From: Erythrobacter sp. Alg231-14
Lineage (GTDB): Bacteria > Pseudomonadota > Alphaproteobacteria > Sphingomonadales > Sphingomonadaceae
DNA length: 64,000 bases
Reading direction: 5' to 3'
NCBI RefSeq assembly: GCF_900149685.1
Contig: NZ_LT702999.1
Span: 2,108,001-2,172,000, forward strand
Below are positions 1-10,853 of the stretch, piece after piece. Position 1 is the stretch's first letter; each line of letters opens with the position of its first letter. Both the position numbers and the translations under genes were made by a program. The notes below the pieces were generated by a model. The model saw only the letters and a list, made by a program, of their open reading frames with translations, was not told the DNA's origin and made no database searches.

Positions 1-1370
1 CGAATGGCCCAGACGACAAGGCTTTGCCCGCGCCGCATATCGCCGCACGCAAAGACATTATCCTCACTGGTTGCGTAATTGTTGGTGTCGGCGGCAACAT
101 TCCCGCGATCCGTCAATTCCACGCCCGCTTGTTCAAGCAATCCGGCCTTTTTTGGGCCGACAAAACCCATGGCAAGAAAGATAAAATCGGCTTTGATAGT
201 AAAGGCGCTGCCTTCGACTTCCTGCATCTTGCCATCGACCCATTCGACCCGGGCGCATTCAAGACCGGTGATGGTTTCGCCGTCGCCGACAACACGTTTG
301 GTCAAGACCGCCCAATCGCGATCCACGCCTTCTTCATGGCTTGATGATGTGCGCAGCTTCAGTGGCCAATTGGGCCACGTCATCGCTTTGTCCTCTTTTT
401 CGGGAGGCTTTGGCATGATCTCCAGCTGCGTGACGCTTGCAGCGCCTTGGCGATTGGATGTACCGACGCAATCGCTGCCCGTATCGCCTCCGCCGATCAC
501 GACAACATGCTTGCCTGTGGCTTTGAGGGTGCCACGCGGTGCCGCGCGCTCTTCCACGTCGCCTGCATTGCGCTTATTCTGTTGGGTCAGGAATTCCATA
601 GCGAGGCGAACGCCGGGCATTTCTGCACCGGGAATGTTGAGCCCGCGCGCATCCTCTGCGCCCCCGGAAAGCACCACTGCATCAAAATTTTCGCGCAGGC
701 TTTTGAACGACACATCCACGCCAACTTCTTTGCTGGTGCGGAATTCAACGCCTTCGGCTTCCATTTGGAGACAGCGGCGAGAGATGAGGTTTTTCTCCAT
801 CTTGAAGTCGGGAATGCCATAGCGCAGCAATCCACCGACCCGGTCGCTCTTTTCAAATAGAGTCACCGAATGGCCCGCGCGCGCCAATTGCTGTGCGCAG
901 GCCATGCCGGCAGGGCCAGATCCGATCACGGCGACCGATTTGCCGGTCTTTTGCTCCGGCACTTGCGGTGTGACCCATCCTTCGTCCCATCCGCGGTCGA
1001 TGATGGCCGCTTCGATGGATTTGATCGTGACGGGTTGGTCAACGATGTTGAGCGTGCACGATGCTTCACATGGGGCAGGGCAAATGCGACCCGTGAATTC
1101 AGGGAAGTTGTTCGTGCTGTGCAGCACGTCCAAAGCGTTCTTCCAATCATTCTCATAGACCAGATGGTTCCAGTCCGGGATCATGTTGTTCACCGGGCAC
1201 CCATTGTGACAATAAGGAATGCCGCAATCCATGCACCGCGATGCTTGAGCCGACAGCACTTCATCGCTCGGTTGCACCACAAATTCGCGGTAATTGTTCA
1301 ACCGCTCTTTGGGGTCGAGGTAATCGCGTTCGCGGCGATCGAGTTCGAGAAATCCGGTATCTTTACCCAT
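1..1370 (-). CDS. gltD: Glutamate synthase small subunit (partial, C-terminus beyond window)
   Basis: Beta subunit of NADPH-dependent glutamate synthase; it passes electrons from NADPH through FAD and Fe-S clusters to GltB. The ATG at 1370 opens a protein beginning [20 protein letters not shown]. An N-terminal cysteine cluster (Cys46, 49, 54, 58, in [15 protein letters not shown]) is followed by a second one ([11 protein letters not shown]) and an FAD-binding Rossmann motif near residue 148 ([14 protein letters not shown]). A second GxGxxG element ([12 protein letters not shown]) fits the NADPH site. It lies 24 nt downstream of gltB on the same strand, the usual gltBD order. About 456 codons are present and the last few dozen residues fall outside the window. 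Confidence 0.96.
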   Translation of the reverse strand, partial: MGKDTGFLELDRRERDYLDPKERLNNYREFVVQPSDEVLSAQASRCMDCGIPYCHNGCPVNNMIPDWNHLVYENDWKNALDVLHSTNNFPEFTGRICPAPCEASCTLNIVDQPVTIKSIEAAIIDRGWDEGWVTPQVPEQKTGKSVAVIGSGPAGMACAQQLARAGHSVTLFEKSDRVGGLLRYGIPDFKMEKNLISRRCLQMEAEGVEFRTSKEVGVDVSFKSLRENFDAVVLSGGAEDARGLNIPGAEMPGVRLAMEFLTQQNKRNAGDVEERAAPRGTLKATGKHVVVIGGGDTGSDCVGTSNRQGAASVTQLEIMPKPPEKEDKAMTWPNWPLKLRTSSSHEEGVDRDWAVLTKRVVGDGETITGLECARVEWVDGKMQEVEGSAFTIKADFIFLAMGFVGPKKAGLLEQAGVELTDRGNVAADTNNYATSEDNVFACGDMRRGQSLVVWAI

Positions 1371-1394
1371 CGTCTGTGCCTATCTTTCTGGCCA

Positions 1395-4300
1395 TTATTC
1401 CGCCGCGACCGAAGCGGCTTCTTCGCGCTCGGCTTCCATCGCTTCAAGCGCGTTTTTGTAATCGCGCGGCATCACTTTGACGAATTGTCCCAATGCCGCG
1501 TCCCAATTGGCAAGCAGATCGCTGGCGACTGTGCTGCCGGTGTGGAGTTGATGCCGCTCTACCAAAATACGCAGACGTTCCGCATCGTGACGCAGCATGT
1601 CGCCCATGCCGAAATCGCGCACGCTGGTGCCGCGTTGTTGCGGGCGTCCGGTGCCTTCATCGGCATCCGCCTCGCTAGAGATTGGCAGCAGATCGACCTG
1701 TGCATGGTTTACAAGAGAGGCAAAATTGCCATCGGGATCATACACATAGGCGACACCGCCGCTCATACCTGCTGCAAAGTTCCGGCCCGTCTTGCCCAAC
1801 ACAACGACTACGCCGCCGGTCATATATTCACAGGCGTGATCGCCCGCGCCTTCGACCACCGCGATGGCCCCCGAATTGCGCACGGCGAAACGTTCACCGC
1901 CGACGCCGTTGAAATAAGCTTCACCTGCAATCGCGCCGTATAATACGGTGTTGCCGACAATAATGTTGTCGGACGAAACGCGCGGAGCGTTTTCGGGTGG
2001 GCGCACGATAAGACGACCACCAGAAAGGCCTTTTCCGACATAATCGTTGGCGTCGCCCACCAGATCGAGCGTCACGCCATGGGCCAACCACGCGCCAAAG
2101 CTTTGCCCAGCAACGCCGGTTAGGTTCACGCGGATTGTATCGACCGGCAATCCTTCGTGGCCATGCGCCTTTGCGATTTCGCCCGAAAGCATGGTGCCCA
2201 CGGTACGGTTCACATTTCGGACGTCATAGTCGATTTGGACCGGGGTTTTCGTCGCGATCGCGTCTTTGCAATCCGCGATCAACGCGTTGTCCATCGCCGC
2301 GCCAAGACCGTGATCTTGTTCGCCCGTGTTGTGCAATGCCGCGTCGTCTGCGATCTCCACTTGGTGTAGAATGCGCGCCAAATCGATGCCGCGCGCTTTC
2401 CAGTGGCGGTGCATCCGTGTCATGTCGAGCCGGTCAACCCGGCCCACCATTTCTTGAACAGTGCGGAAGCCCATTTCGGCCATGATCCCGCGCAATTCTT
2501 CGGCGACGAAGAACATGTAATTGACCACATGCTCTGGTTGGCCGGTAAAGCGGGCGCGCAAAACGGGGTCTTGCGTGGCGACGCCGACGGGACAAGTGTT
2601 GAGATGGCATTTGCGCATCATGATACAGCCCGCCGCGATCAACGGTGCCGTTGCAAAACCAAACTCATCCGCGCCCAACAACGCGCCAATGGCCACGTCG
2701 CGGCCAGTCCGCAATCCGCCATCGACTTGCACCGCGATCCGGCTCCGCAAATCATTCAGCAGTAAGGTTTGCTGGGTTTCGGCAAGGCCTATTTCCCAAG
2801 GGGAACCGGCATGGGTAAGGCTGGTCAACGGAGATGCGCCGGTCCCGCCATCATATCCAGAGATGGTCACGTGATCTGCGCGCGCTTTCGACACGCCGGC
2901 GGCCACTGTGCCCACGCCCACTTCGGATACGAGCTTCACCGAAATCCGCGCGCCAGTGTTCACGTTTTTGAGATCGTGAATTAGCTGTGCGAGGTCTTCG
3001 ATAGAATAGATATCGTGGTGTGGCGGGGGCGAAATGAGGCCCACTCCGGGGGTTGAGTGACGAACGGCGCCGATGCGCTTGTCGACTTTGTGGCCGGGCA
3101 GTTGTCCGCCTTCGCCGGGCTTTGCGCCTTGAGCCATTTTGATCTGAATATCGTCAGAATTGACCAAATATTCGGTCGTCACGCCAAACCGGCCCGACGC
3201 AACCTGTTTGATCCGGCTGCGCATGGAATCGCCGTTTTCCATCGGCGTAAAGCGGAACGGTTCTTCGCCCCCTTCGCCGGTGTTGGAGCGGCCGCCAATG
3301 CGGTTCATGGCCAACGCCATGGTGGAATGCGCTTCGTGGCTGATCGAACCAAGGCTCATCGCGCCCGTGCTAAACCGTTTGACGATCTCGCTGGCCGGTT
3401 CGACTTCGTCCAACGAGATCGCCGTTTCTGCGTTTTTGAATTCCATCAGCCCGCGAATGGTCAACAAGCGTTCGGATTGCTCGTTCACCGACTTGGCGTA
3501 TTCTTCGTACGTCGCCGCGTTACCTTTGCCGTCATTGGCGCGCACAGCGTGCTGCAATTGGGCGACGTTTTCTGGTGTCCATGCATGTTCTTCGCCGCGC
3601 AGACGATATTGGTAGATACCGCCGACATCCAACATGCCTTTATAAAGCGGGTTGTCGCCGTAAGCTTGGGCATGACGGCGCACGCTTTCTTCAGCCACTT
3701 CGTCTAGGCCCGCGCCTTCGATTGTGGTTGCCGTGCCAGTGAAGTATTTCTCGACAAAGGCGGTGGACAGGCCAACCGCGTCGAAAATCTGCGCCCCACA
3801 ATAGGATTGATAGGTCGAGATGCCCATCTTCGACATCACTTTGCGGATGCCCTTGCCGATGGCTTTGATATAGTTTTGTTCGACCTGTTCCGTGGGGATA
3901 TCGGCATGTTTGCGCGCGCGGATATCCTCGAGCGTTTCGAACGCCAGATACGGGTTGATCGCTTCGGCGCCGTAACCCGCCAGCACACAGAAATGGTGCA
4001 CTTCGCGCGCTTCGCCGGTTTCGATCACGAGGCCGGTCTGCATCCTTAAGCCTTGGCGCACCAAGTGGTGATGCACCGCCGCCGTAGCGAGCAATGCCGG
4101 CATCGCAATGCGGTCTTCATTTTGCGTCCGATCGGACAGGACAAGGATGTTTTGGTCCTGAAGCACCGCTTCGGTCGCGGCCCAGCACATTTCTTTGAGC
4201 GCCAGCTCCAGACCCTCTGGGCCTGACGACGCATCCCATGTGATGTCGATTGTCGCACAGCGGAACGCCCCATCGAGCGCGCTCTCAACCGAACGGATTT

Positions 4301-6059
4301 TCGCCAGATCGTTGTTGGTGAGGATCGGTTGTTCAACCTCAAGCCGTTTGTGCGTGCCCGCATCATGGCCAAGCATGTTTGGACGCGGGCCAATCATCGA
4401 CAACAGGCTCATGACCAATTCTTCGCGGATAGGATCGATCGGCGGATTGGTGACTTGAGCGAAATTCTGTTTGAAATAATCGTAGAGCAGGCGCGCCTTG
4501 TCCGACAAAACCGCAATCGGGGTGTCGGTGCCCATTGATCCAATCGGATCGTCGCCTTTGATCGCCATTGGCTCAAGGAAACGGGATACGTCCTCTTGGG
4601 TGTAGCCGAATGCCTGCTGCGCTTGCAGCAAGGTGGGTGTTTCCTGATTTTCGTCTTGCGGCAGTTCGGCAAATTCTGGATCTACCACTTCCAAGTCTTC
4701 AAGCTTGTATTGCGCCTGTTCCAACCATTTCGCGTATGGTTCCGCATTGGCCAATTCGGCTTTCAATTCAGCGTCTTCAATGATGCGACCTTGTTCCAGA
4801 TCGATCAGCAGCATTTTGCCCGGTTGCAGGCGCCATTTGCGGGTGATGTCTTCTTCGGCAAAAGGCAAAACGCCGCTTTCCGACGCGAGGCACACCACAT
4901 CATCTTTGGTGACACAGAAGCGCGCGGGGCGCAGGCCGTTGCGATCCAAAGTCGCGCCGATCTGGCGGCCATCGGTAAAGCAGACCGCAGCGGGGCCGTC
5001 CCACGGCTCCATCAAAGCAGCGTGATATTCGTAGAACGCCCGGCGTTCTGTGCTCATCTGTTCGTTTTGCGACCACGCCTCTGGCATCAACATCATCATC
5101 GCGTGCGCGAGCGAATATCCGCCCGCCAACAGCAGTTCGAGCGCGTTGTCGAGGCATGCCGTGTCCGATTGCCCATGAGGGATGATCGGCCACATCTTGT
5201 CCAAATCTGCACCGAGCAATTCGCTTTCCATGGTGCGGCGGCGCGCGTTCATCCAGTTCACATTGCCGCGAACTGTGTTGATTTCGCCGTTATGCGCAAT
5301 GAAACGGAAGGGATGCGCCAAGCGCCAACTTGGGAAGGTGTTGGTCGAGAACCGTTGGTGCACAAGGCCGAACGCGCTGACACATTCGGGGTCGCGCAGA
5401 TCATTGTAAAACGACTGCACCTGCGTGGCGAGCAGCAAGCCTTTATAAACAATCGTGCGGGTCGAAATGCTCGCCATATATGTGTCGGTGAGCGTGGGCA
5501 TGTCATGCTTCACCGCCAATTTGGCGAGGGGGTTCAAGGTCTGTTTGCGGATCGCGAGCAATTTGCGTTCAAACGCGTCTTGGTCTTCGCAATTGTCGCC
5601 CCGGGTGATGATCGCCATCTGAATGACAGGCATGGATGCGATAACCGCATCACCCAATCCATCCTGACTTGTCGGCACATCACGCCAACCGATCAATTTT
5701 TGCCCTTCTTTTTCGGCGAACTGCGCAAAGCGTGTGGCGACAAAATCGCGAGCCGCATCGTCTTGCGGCATAAAACACATAGCAACGGCGTAATCGCCGG
5801 GTGCCGGCAAGTCATGGCCATTTTCATTGGCCCAACGGCGAAGCACCGCATCTGGGATCTGCATCAGAAGGCCGGCGCCATCCCCCAATAGAGGATCCGC
5901 GCCAACAGCGCCGCGATGGTCGAGCTTGGCCAAAATTTCCAACGACTGCTCAACAATCGTGTGGCTGCGTTCGCCCTTAATATGGGCGACCATGCCTACT
6001 CCGCAGGCGTCATGTTCATTGGCGGGGTCATAGAGACCCTGGGAATTGGGGTATCCCAT
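1395..6059 (-). CDS. gltB: Glutamate synthase large subunit
   Basis: Alpha subunit of glutamate synthase: it hydrolyses glutamine and channels ammonia to 2-oxoglutarate to make glutamate. The 1554-residue length is normal for the family. The N-terminal class II glutaminase domain has its nucleophile at Cys19 ([11 protein letters not shown]), so an 18-residue propeptide is expected to be removed. The central and FMN-binding domains follow, with the 3Fe-4S cysteines in [15 protein letters not shown]. The C-terminal part is the Gly-rich GXGXG beta-helix domain ([31 protein letters not shown]). The ATG at 6059 has a purine-rich ribosome site (ggaaag) upstream. gltD follows after 24 nt, presumably in one transcript. 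Confidence 0.98.
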   Translation of the reverse strand: MGYPNSQGLYDPANEHDACGVGMVAHIKGERSHTIVEQSLEILAKLDHRGAVGADPLLGDGAGLLMQIPDAVLRRWANENGHDLPAPGDYAVAMCFMPQDDAARDFVATRFAQFAEKEGQKLIGWRDVPTSQDGLGDAVIASMPVIQMAIITRGDNCEDQDAFERKLLAIRKQTLNPLAKLAVKHDMPTLTDTYMASISTRTIVYKGLLLATQVQSFYNDLRDPECVSAFGLVHQRFSTNTFPSWRLAHPFRFIAHNGEINTVRGNVNWMNARRRTMESELLGADLDKMWPIIPHGQSDTACLDNALELLLAGGYSLAHAMMMLMPEAWSQNEQMSTERRAFYEYHAALMEPWDGPAAVCFTDGRQIGATLDRNGLRPARFCVTKDDVVCLASESGVLPFAEEDITRKWRLQPGKMLLIDLEQGRIIEDAELKAELANAEPYAKWLEQAQYKLEDLEVVDPEFAELPQDENQETPTLLQAQQAFGYTQEDVSRFLEPMAIKGDDPIGSMGTDTPIAVLSDKARLLYDYFKQNFAQVTNPPIDPIREELVMSLLSMIGPRPNMLGHDAGTHKRLEVEQPILTNNDLAKIRSVESALDGAFRCATIDITWDASSGPEGLELALKEMCWAATEAVLQDQNILVLSDRTQNEDRIAMPALLATAAVHHHLVRQGLRMQTGLVIETGEAREVHHFCVLAGYGAEAINPYLAFETLEDIRARKHADIPTEQVEQNYIKAIGKGIRKVMSKMGISTYQSYCGAQIFDAVGLSTAFVEKYFTGTATTIEGAGLDEVAEESVRRHAQAYGDNPLYKGMLDVGGIYQYRLRGEEHAWTPENVAQLQHAVRANDGKGNAATYEEYAKSVNEQSERLLTIRGLMEFKNAETAISLDEVEPASEIVKRFSTGAMSLGSISHEAHSTMALAMNRIGGRSNTGEGGEEPFRFTPMENGDSMRSRIKQVASGRFGVTTEYLVNSDDIQIKMAQGAKPGEGGQLPGHKVDKRIGAVRHSTPGVGLISPPPHHDIYSIEDLAQLIHDLKNVNTGARISVKLVSEVGVGTVAAGVSKARADHVTISGYDGGTGASPLTSLTHAGSPWEIGLAETQQTLLLNDLRSRIAVQVDGGLRTGRDVAIGALLGADEFGFATAPLIAAGCIMMRKCHLNTCPVGVATQDPVLRARFTGQPEHVVNYMFFVAEELRGIMAEMGFRTVQEMVGRVDRLDMTRMHRHWKARGIDLARILHQVEIADDAALHNTGEQDHGLGAAMDNALIADCKDAIATKTPVQIDYDVRNVNRTVGTMLSGEIAKAHGHEGLPVDTIRVNLTGVAGQSFGAWLAHGVTLDLVGDANDYVGKGLSGGRLIVRPPENAPRVSSDNIIVGNTVLYGAIAGEAYFNGVGGERFAVRNSGAIAVVEGAGDHACEYMTGGVVVVLGKTGRNFAAGMSGGVAYVYDPDGNFASLVNHAQVDLLPISSEADADEGTGRPQQRGTSVRDFGMGDMLRHDAERLRILVERHQLHTGSTVASDLLANWDAALGQFVKVMPRDYKNALEAMEAEREEAASVAAE

Positions 6060-6338
6060 GGTTGGCTTTCCGTTCTGTCAGATGCCAATGCAGCGGGACC
6101 GATGTTCGGTATGCAGCAACGGCGTGAATGGCGAGCGCACCGGGCCTGTTGCGTATCGAAGGAACCGGGCCGCGCTTCGTTCAACATCCTATTGCCGACG
6201 GAAAAGCGATTTTGCAACCGCGAAGAGCGCAGCAAAATTACACAATTTGAAAGTTAGCCTTTAGTTTGATTGCGCAAGCGGTGGTTCAAACACGCAATTT
6301 TAGCGGTTTTCTGCGCCACAACGCGCCGTCGGCGCAGT
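6060..6338. other. Intergenic region upstream of gltB
   Basis: This 279-base gap lies between the start of gltB and the stop of the preceding minus-strand gene. It should hold the gltBD promoter. A weak minus-strand match (TTGCAA, 17-base spacer, CAATAG) ends near 6190, but I would not rely on it. The part at 6225-6310 is visibly richer in A and T than its neighbours. The side near 6311 holds a hairpin listed separately. No convincing gene is seen. Confidence 0.5.
6311..6337 (-). terminator. Hairpin just after the 440-residue membrane protein gene
   Basis: Perfect 7-bp arms (ctgcgcc and ggcgcag) are separated by 13 bases and begin 2 bases after the stop codon of the minus-strand gene at 6339. 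There is no U-run after it on the minus strand, so it is either a weak terminator or an mRNA 3' end stabiliser. Confidence 0.35.
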
Positions 6339-7661
6339 TTAGGCCGCGCCGCGCAAAGATTGCAATTTTAGCAATGCATCGCGCAATTCGCGCTCCGTCT
6401 GTCCCAATTCGGTCATTTCGGGGGCCACATTGTTGTCATTCCCTTGCACCGGGCGCGGCGTGGATTGCGGAGCAGGCTGGTCAAAACCGCGCTCTGTGAA
6501 CAATGTCAGCGCTTTTAAAGCTTCGGCCAATGCGGCATCGCGGCTCGGCCCGGAATCGGGAACCCGTTTGCGTTCAGCCTCTTGATGATCGTGCAGAGCG
6601 CCTGCGAAACGTTCCACCATTTCAACGATGCTCAATTCATCCGTCGGCTTCTGACGCAATTTTTCGAGCGCACTTGGTGCCGGAGCTGGGACCGGCGCCG
6701 ATTGTGGCACCGATTGGACGACAGGGCGCGGCGCCGGTTGTGGGGCGGCGTCTTGCGATGCCGGAGCAGGTTTTTCTTCGACCCAAACGCCGTTGCGGCC
6801 CGGAAGTTCGGCAAATTCACCCAGATCAAGCGCTCGTGGCTTTTCAGGGAGCGTGTTTTCGGCTGCGCCCGAAGTGGGCACCGCTTTTGGTGCCGGCTTG
6901 GGCGCGGGTGCAAATTGGGTGAGGCTCCAAGATGGGTTGGAATTGGAGCCGCTAATGGGTTTCTTTTGAGCCTGTTGCATGGCGGGTTCTCTGTCTTGTG
7001 ATTGTGGAGCGGGCGCGGCTTCACAGGTTGCCCCTTCGCATGTTTCGATCAGGGCGGATTTGAACTGGCTGCGAGTAAAGATCGGCTTTTCGCCTTCGTC
7101 GGCGGCGGCGCAGTCTTCGGGCGCTTCGATGTCATAGCCACGCTGTGACAGTTCGCCCAAGGTTGGTTGGCGCGGAACGGGTTGGCGGGTGGTTTCGCTC
7201 AACTCTTCGAACTCGCCCTCTTCTTCGGCCGCACCAAACGGCATTTCTTCGATCGGCGCATCAAGGCTCTCGCTGCCCAATTCAACAACGGGGTCAATCG
7301 GGCGCACGCGGCGTGTCGATACGGCAGAAACGACCGCAACTTTTTCTTCGCTGCGGCTGGAATATTCGCGCAATGCGGCGGCGACTACATAACCAAGGCC
7401 CGCGCCAAGCAACGCCGCGATGGCTGCAAAAATGTACGTGGCAACATCGCCTAATGCCGTCAGGCCGCTAAGCGTGCTGAGGCGACCAACCAAATTGGCG
7501 GGCAACACAAGCACAGAGAGACCCAGCAACGCTGCGCCCCATGCGGTGATGACCGGCACGAACGATTTATGTGCGGAAACTGGCGTTTTCCGAGGCTGCT
7601 CGCGAACGCGTTTGGTTGTGCGCTTCTGCGCCTGTTCGTCGAAATGTTTACTAAGACGCAT
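6339..7661 (-). CDS. Membrane-anchored Pro/Ala-rich protein of unknown function
   Basis: I do not recognise this 440-residue protein. The N-terminus is basic (residues 1-30), then come two hydrophobic segments at about 36-58 and 74-97, giving a hairpin in the inner membrane with both ends probably cytoplasmic. The rest (about 100-440) is low-complexity, rich in Pro, Ala, Glu and Gln, with runs such as APAPKPAPKAVP and APQPAPRPVVQ. It ends in a more regular, possibly helical stretch (MTELGQTERELRDALLKLQ). The ATG at 7661 has a good ribosome site (aaaggg). It sits between a glycosyltransferase gene and gltB on the same strand. Architecture suggests a scaffold or envelope-spanning adaptor, but that is only inference. 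Confidence 0.8.
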   Translation of the reverse strand: MRLSKHFDEQAQKRTTKRVREQPRKTPVSAHKSFVPVITAWGAALLGLSVLVLPANLVGRLSTLSGLTALGDVATYIFAAIAALLGAGLGYVVAAALREYSSRSEEKVAVVSAVSTRRVRPIDPVVELGSESLDAPIEEMPFGAAEEEGEFEELSETTRQPVPRQPTLGELSQRGYDIEAPEDCAAADEGEKPIFTRSQFKSALIETCEGATCEAAPAPQSQDREPAMQQAQKKPISGSNSNPSWSLTQFAPAPKPAPKAVPTSGAAENTLPEKPRALDLGEFAELPGRNGVWVEEKPAPASQDAAPQPAPRPVVQSVPQSAPVPAPAPSALEKLRQKPTDELSIVEMVERFAGALHDHQEAERKRVPDSGPSRDAALAEALKALTLFTERGFDQPAPQSTPRPVQGNDNNVAPEMTELGQTERELRDALLKLQSLRGAA

Positions 7662-7710
7662 ATTGCCCTTTGCCCGTCTGTTTTTTTGACGAGCAAAGGA
7701 GGAACTACCC

Positions 7711-9003
7711 CTATGCTCGTAAGCCCCGTTCGCGCGTCACGGTGTCAACCCGATCGTCGCGGCCACCATCGTGACTAAGATCGGATAGCAAGAGATGGTA
7801 AACGTCGAGATAACGCCGAATGTTTGTTGCCCAATTGTGTCGGGCATGAACGTGATTGACGCCGGCGTCCCGGATCGCCTCCCATTCGTGACGAGCATTG
7901 AACACGCCAGTTAGCGCAGCTGCGCATGCGAGGGGATCATCGGGTGTAAAGAGAAAACCAGTTTCGCCGTCCTGGATCAATTCGCGGTGTCCGCCCACAT
8001 TTGACGCGGCGACGATCCGCCTTTGCGCCATGGCCTCCAACGGTTTGAGAGGGGTGACCAGATCGGTCAGGCGAGAATGTTTGCGCGGATAGGCCAATAC
8101 ATCAATCAGAGAATAATAACGTTCAACCTGATCATGCGGCACACGGCCGGTGAAAATGACAGCATCGGGTTCAGGCAAGGCCGCCGCGGCGGCGCGCCAT
8201 TTCGCATCCATTTCACCCGCACCAACCAACAATAGGCGCGCGCCGGGATGGCTTTTTCTAAGATGCGGCATGGCCGCGATCAGATCATCGACCCCTTCGT
8301 AATCATAGAAACTGCCGATGTATCCGACCACCGGCGATCCTGGTTCGATGCCCAATTCGACACCCAACGCATCGTCGCGCGCCACAGGTTCACCGAACAT
8401 AGTCAGATCAACGCCGTTCGGCATGACCCCAATTTTCCCCTCGCCGATGCCGCGCGCAATCAAATCATCACGCAATCCATTGCAAATTGTGAAAAGCGCA
8501 TCCGCCCGCGTCGCCACTTGTGTCTCTAGGCTGCGGGTTAGGCGGTATTTGGCCGACCCTTGGGTGCCGGTTTGGTTGCCGACAGCGGCGTCTTCCCAAA
8601 AGGCGCGGATTTCATACACGAACGGAATATTGAGCGCTTGCGCGGCGCGCCACGCAGCACCACCGTTCAACGCCGGGGAGTGGGCATGAATGATATCGGG
8701 CCGCCATTCTTTGGCCAAGGATTGGATCGCCGCTGACAACGCTCCCATTTCTTTCAACTCGCTCACCAACATCGGCCCGCTGGGATTGCCGGTTGTGCGG
8801 TGAAACGTGAGGCCATCATATTCCTGCACCGCTTTGTCGCCGTTCGCCCCGTCCCATCCCGCTTCGCTATTGTGGCGTTGAGACGTTATGCCGCGCACTT
8901 CCAATCCCGCGGCTTCTTGAGCCTTTAAGATGGCGCGCGTGCGAAAGGTGTAGCCGCTGTGCAGTGGCAATGAATGGTCAAGGACGTGAAGAATGCGTGT
9001 CAT
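7711..9003 (-). CDS. Family 4 glycosyltransferase, exosortase-A-system type
   Basis: GT-B fold glycosyltransferase of 430 residues. The N-terminal acceptor domain begins RILHVLDHSLPLHSGYTFRT, a signature I associate with glycosyltransferases of exosortase-A (PEP-CTERM) polysaccharide clusters. The C-terminal GT4 donor-binding domain has GYIGSFYDYEGVDDLI and the E-x7-E region (KPLEAMAQRRIVAASNVGGHRELI). It probably transfers a nucleotide-activated sugar onto a lipid-linked exopolysaccharide precursor at the inner membrane. It diverges from a small membrane protein and an O-ligase-like gene from the same kind of cluster (9070-10707). No exosortase gene is in this window. Confidence 0.88.
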   Translation of the reverse strand: MTRILHVLDHSLPLHSGYTFRTRAILKAQEAAGLEVRGITSQRHNSEAGWDGANGDKAVQEYDGLTFHRTTGNPSGPMLVSELKEMGALSAAIQSLAKEWRPDIIHAHSPALNGGAAWRAAQALNIPFVYEIRAFWEDAAVGNQTGTQGSAKYRLTRSLETQVATRADALFTICNGLRDDLIARGIGEGKIGVMPNGVDLTMFGEPVARDDALGVELGIEPGSPVVGYIGSFYDYEGVDDLIAAMPHLRKSHPGARLLLVGAGEMDAKWRAAAAALPEPDAVIFTGRVPHDQVERYYSLIDVLAYPRKHSRLTDLVTPLKPLEAMAQRRIVAASNVGGHRELIQDGETGFLFTPDDPLACAAALTGVFNARHEWEAIRDAGVNHVHARHNWATNIRRYLDVYHLLLSDLSHDGGRDDRVDTVTRERGLRA

Positions 9004-9069
9004 GGCGATGCCTTTAGCCCCGTTGTGCTTAACGCCGCGTCAACTGCCTTTTGGTATCAGCGGCTCGAC

Positions 9070-9291
9070 ATGATCGATTATCTCTCTCTTGCTTTGGGCC
9101 ACGGCCTGCTTGCGGTGGCTTTGCTGCGGCTGGTGCTGTTGGATGATTTGGATGTCGATCCGCGAGTGAAAGAGCACAAGCAACGCGCCGAGGCAGAACG
9201 GTCTGCGGCGACCAATTCAGGCCGCGCCTCGCAGCGAATGAAAGCGCAAGAAACCGCGTCAGAACGCGATCAAGATGAGGCTGCGCTGTAG
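9070..9291 (+). CDS. Small membrane protein abutting the O-ligase-like gene
   Basis: A 73-residue protein from the ATG at 9070. It has one hydrophobic segment (about residues 4-23) followed by a charged, probably cytoplasmic tail rich in Arg, Glu, Ala and Gln. The reading frame can be extended upstream to 8974, but that would overlap the start of the divergent glycosyltransferase, so I prefer 9070. No clear ribosome site is visible. The TAG stop is directly followed by the ATG of the next gene (zero spacing), so the two are likely co-translated. I do not recognise the family. Confidence 0.6.
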   Translation: MIDYLSLALGHGLLAVALLRLVLLDDLDVDPRVKEHKQRAEAERSAATNSGRASQRMKAQETASERDQDEAAL

Positions 9292-10707
9292 ATGCTCGAT
9301 CTCGTTTTCATCGCTTTTATCGCTTATGTCTTGATGCTCGGCCTGCGGCGGCCGTTCCTGTGGGTGTTGCTGTATGTCTATATCGACATTCTGGCCCCGC
9401 AACGGATCGGCTATTCAATCATCACAGAATTGCAGGTTTCGTTGATCGCATTCGCAGCGGCGTTTGGCGGATGGCTTTTGCTGGATCGCAAAGAAGGGTC
9501 GCGTTTCACGATGCGCCAATTCTTAATGCTGGCATTGCTGATCTATTGTTGGTGGACGTTGCAAAGCGCGGAGTTCCCAGAATCGGCCGTGACAAAGTGG
9601 GATTGGGTTTGGAAGGCTTTGCTTTTCGCGATCTTCCTGCCGCTGACGATTACGACGCGCGCGCGGATCGAAGCGCTGGCCCTAACGCTGACTTTGTCGA
9701 TAGCGACCATTGTGATTGGCACCGGCCTAAAGATCGTTTCGGGCGGCGGCGGCTATGGCAATCTCAAATTCTTCGTCCAAGACAACAGCGGCATTTATGA
9801 AAGCTCGACTTTGGCAACCGTTGCGATCGCGTTGATCCCCTTGGTCGCGTGGTTCACCCGCTATGGCACGATTTTTCGACCGCACTGGATGGTGAGTGCG
9901 TTCGCCTTGGGACTGGTTTTTGCCAGTTTGTTGATCCCCGTCGGCACCGAAGCGCGCACAGGTTTGCTGTGTATCGCGGCGTTGGGCGTGTTGTTGCTGC
10001 GTTATACCAAGCGTCGTTTCACTTTCGTCGCGGCCGCTGGCGTTCTGGGTCTCACCGCTTTGCCGTTTTTACCGGCGAGCTATTACGAGCGGATGGCAAC
10101 CATCGCACAGCCAGGCGGCGATGAAAGCGCGTCGACGCGATTGGCCGTTTGGTCATGGACCTTGGACTATGCGAGCCGAAACCCAATGGGTGGCGGCTTT
10201 GATTCGTACCGCGCCAACAGCTTCACCTATGTGATGCCCGTAAGAGAGGTGACAGGGAATACAGTCACCGTTCAATATCGCGATGTGGTCGATGAAGGGC
10301 GCGCCTTCCACTCATCGATCTTTGAGGTGCTGGGGGAACAAGGTTATCCCGGGCTGCTCATGTGGTTGATGCTGCAAGGGTTGGGCGTTTGGCAGATGGA
10401 GCGGATCTATCGCCGTTGGAAAGGGGCGACGGATGAGGAAGACGCCTGGATCTCGCCGCTGGCTGCTGCATTGCAAATGGCTAGCCTGATTTATCTGGTC
10501 GGCGCCTTGTTTCAAGGGATCGCCTATCAACCGGTTATGTTGATGATCATCGGGCTGCAGATTGGGCTTAACTCCTATCTCAAACCGTTCGAATCGGATC
10601 GGCGGACCGAAATCACAAATGAGCGCATCAAAACGGTCATGACACCGTCGCAGAAGCGCGCAAAACAGCGGCGAGAGGCCGCCAAAGCCCGTTTAAAGCC
10701 GACCTAG
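9292..10707 (+). CDS. O-antigen ligase/polymerase-like membrane protein, exosortase-A-associated
   Basis: Polytopic membrane protein of 471 residues with about ten hydrophobic segments. It begins MLDLVFIAFIAYVLMLGLRRP and has the motif LRRPFLWVLLYVYIDILAPQ typical of the putative O-glycosylation ligases linked to exosortase A systems (Wzy/WaaL superfamily). A large soluble loop lies at about residues 265-345 and includes the ligase-family region NPMGGGFDSYRAN and the AFHSSIFEVLGEQGYPG stretch. The C-terminal tail is basic. It should polymerise or transfer lipid-linked glycans on the periplasmic face. It is coupled to the upstream small gene, and a related glycosyltransferase is divergent. Confidence 0.85.
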   Translation: MLDLVFIAFIAYVLMLGLRRPFLWVLLYVYIDILAPQRIGYSIITELQVSLIAFAAAFGGWLLLDRKEGSRFTMRQFLMLALLIYCWWTLQSAEFPESAVTKWDWVWKALLFAIFLPLTITTRARIEALALTLTLSIATIVIGTGLKIVSGGGGYGNLKFFVQDNSGIYESSTLATVAIALIPLVAWFTRYGTIFRPHWMVSAFALGLVFASLLIPVGTEARTGLLCIAALGVLLLRYTKRRFTFVAAAGVLGLTALPFLPASYYERMATIAQPGGDESASTRLAVWSWTLDYASRNPMGGGFDSYRANSFTYVMPVREVTGNTVTVQYRDVVDEGRAFHSSIFEVLGEQGYPGLLMWLMLQGLGVWQMERIYRRWKGATDEEDAWISPLAAALQMASLIYLVGALFQGIAYQPVMLMIIGLQIGLNSYLKPFESDRRTEITNERIKTVMTPSQKRAKQRREAAKARLKPT

Positions 10708-10853
10708 AAGCGGTTTGGAGGCCGGTGCAACCTAGCGTGCCGTAACGGCAGTGATGCATGCATTGCACTGGTCGAAACTATGGGCCATGTAGCTCCTCGA
10801 TAGCAACGCCTGTGCGGATGGAATCGCGGGCGAAATTTGAGAGGAATTGAACC

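Noticed and set aside
870..1943. 357-codon plus-strand frame across gltD and gltB
   Set aside because: Antisense to two conserved genes and crossing their boundary; no ribosome site and no recognisable protein.
4596..5891. 431-codon plus-strand frame
   Set aside because: It lies wholly antisense to gltB, whose protein is full-length and conserved. The encoded sequence is His/Phe/Arg-rich with no family resemblance, typical of a frame opposite GC-biased codons.
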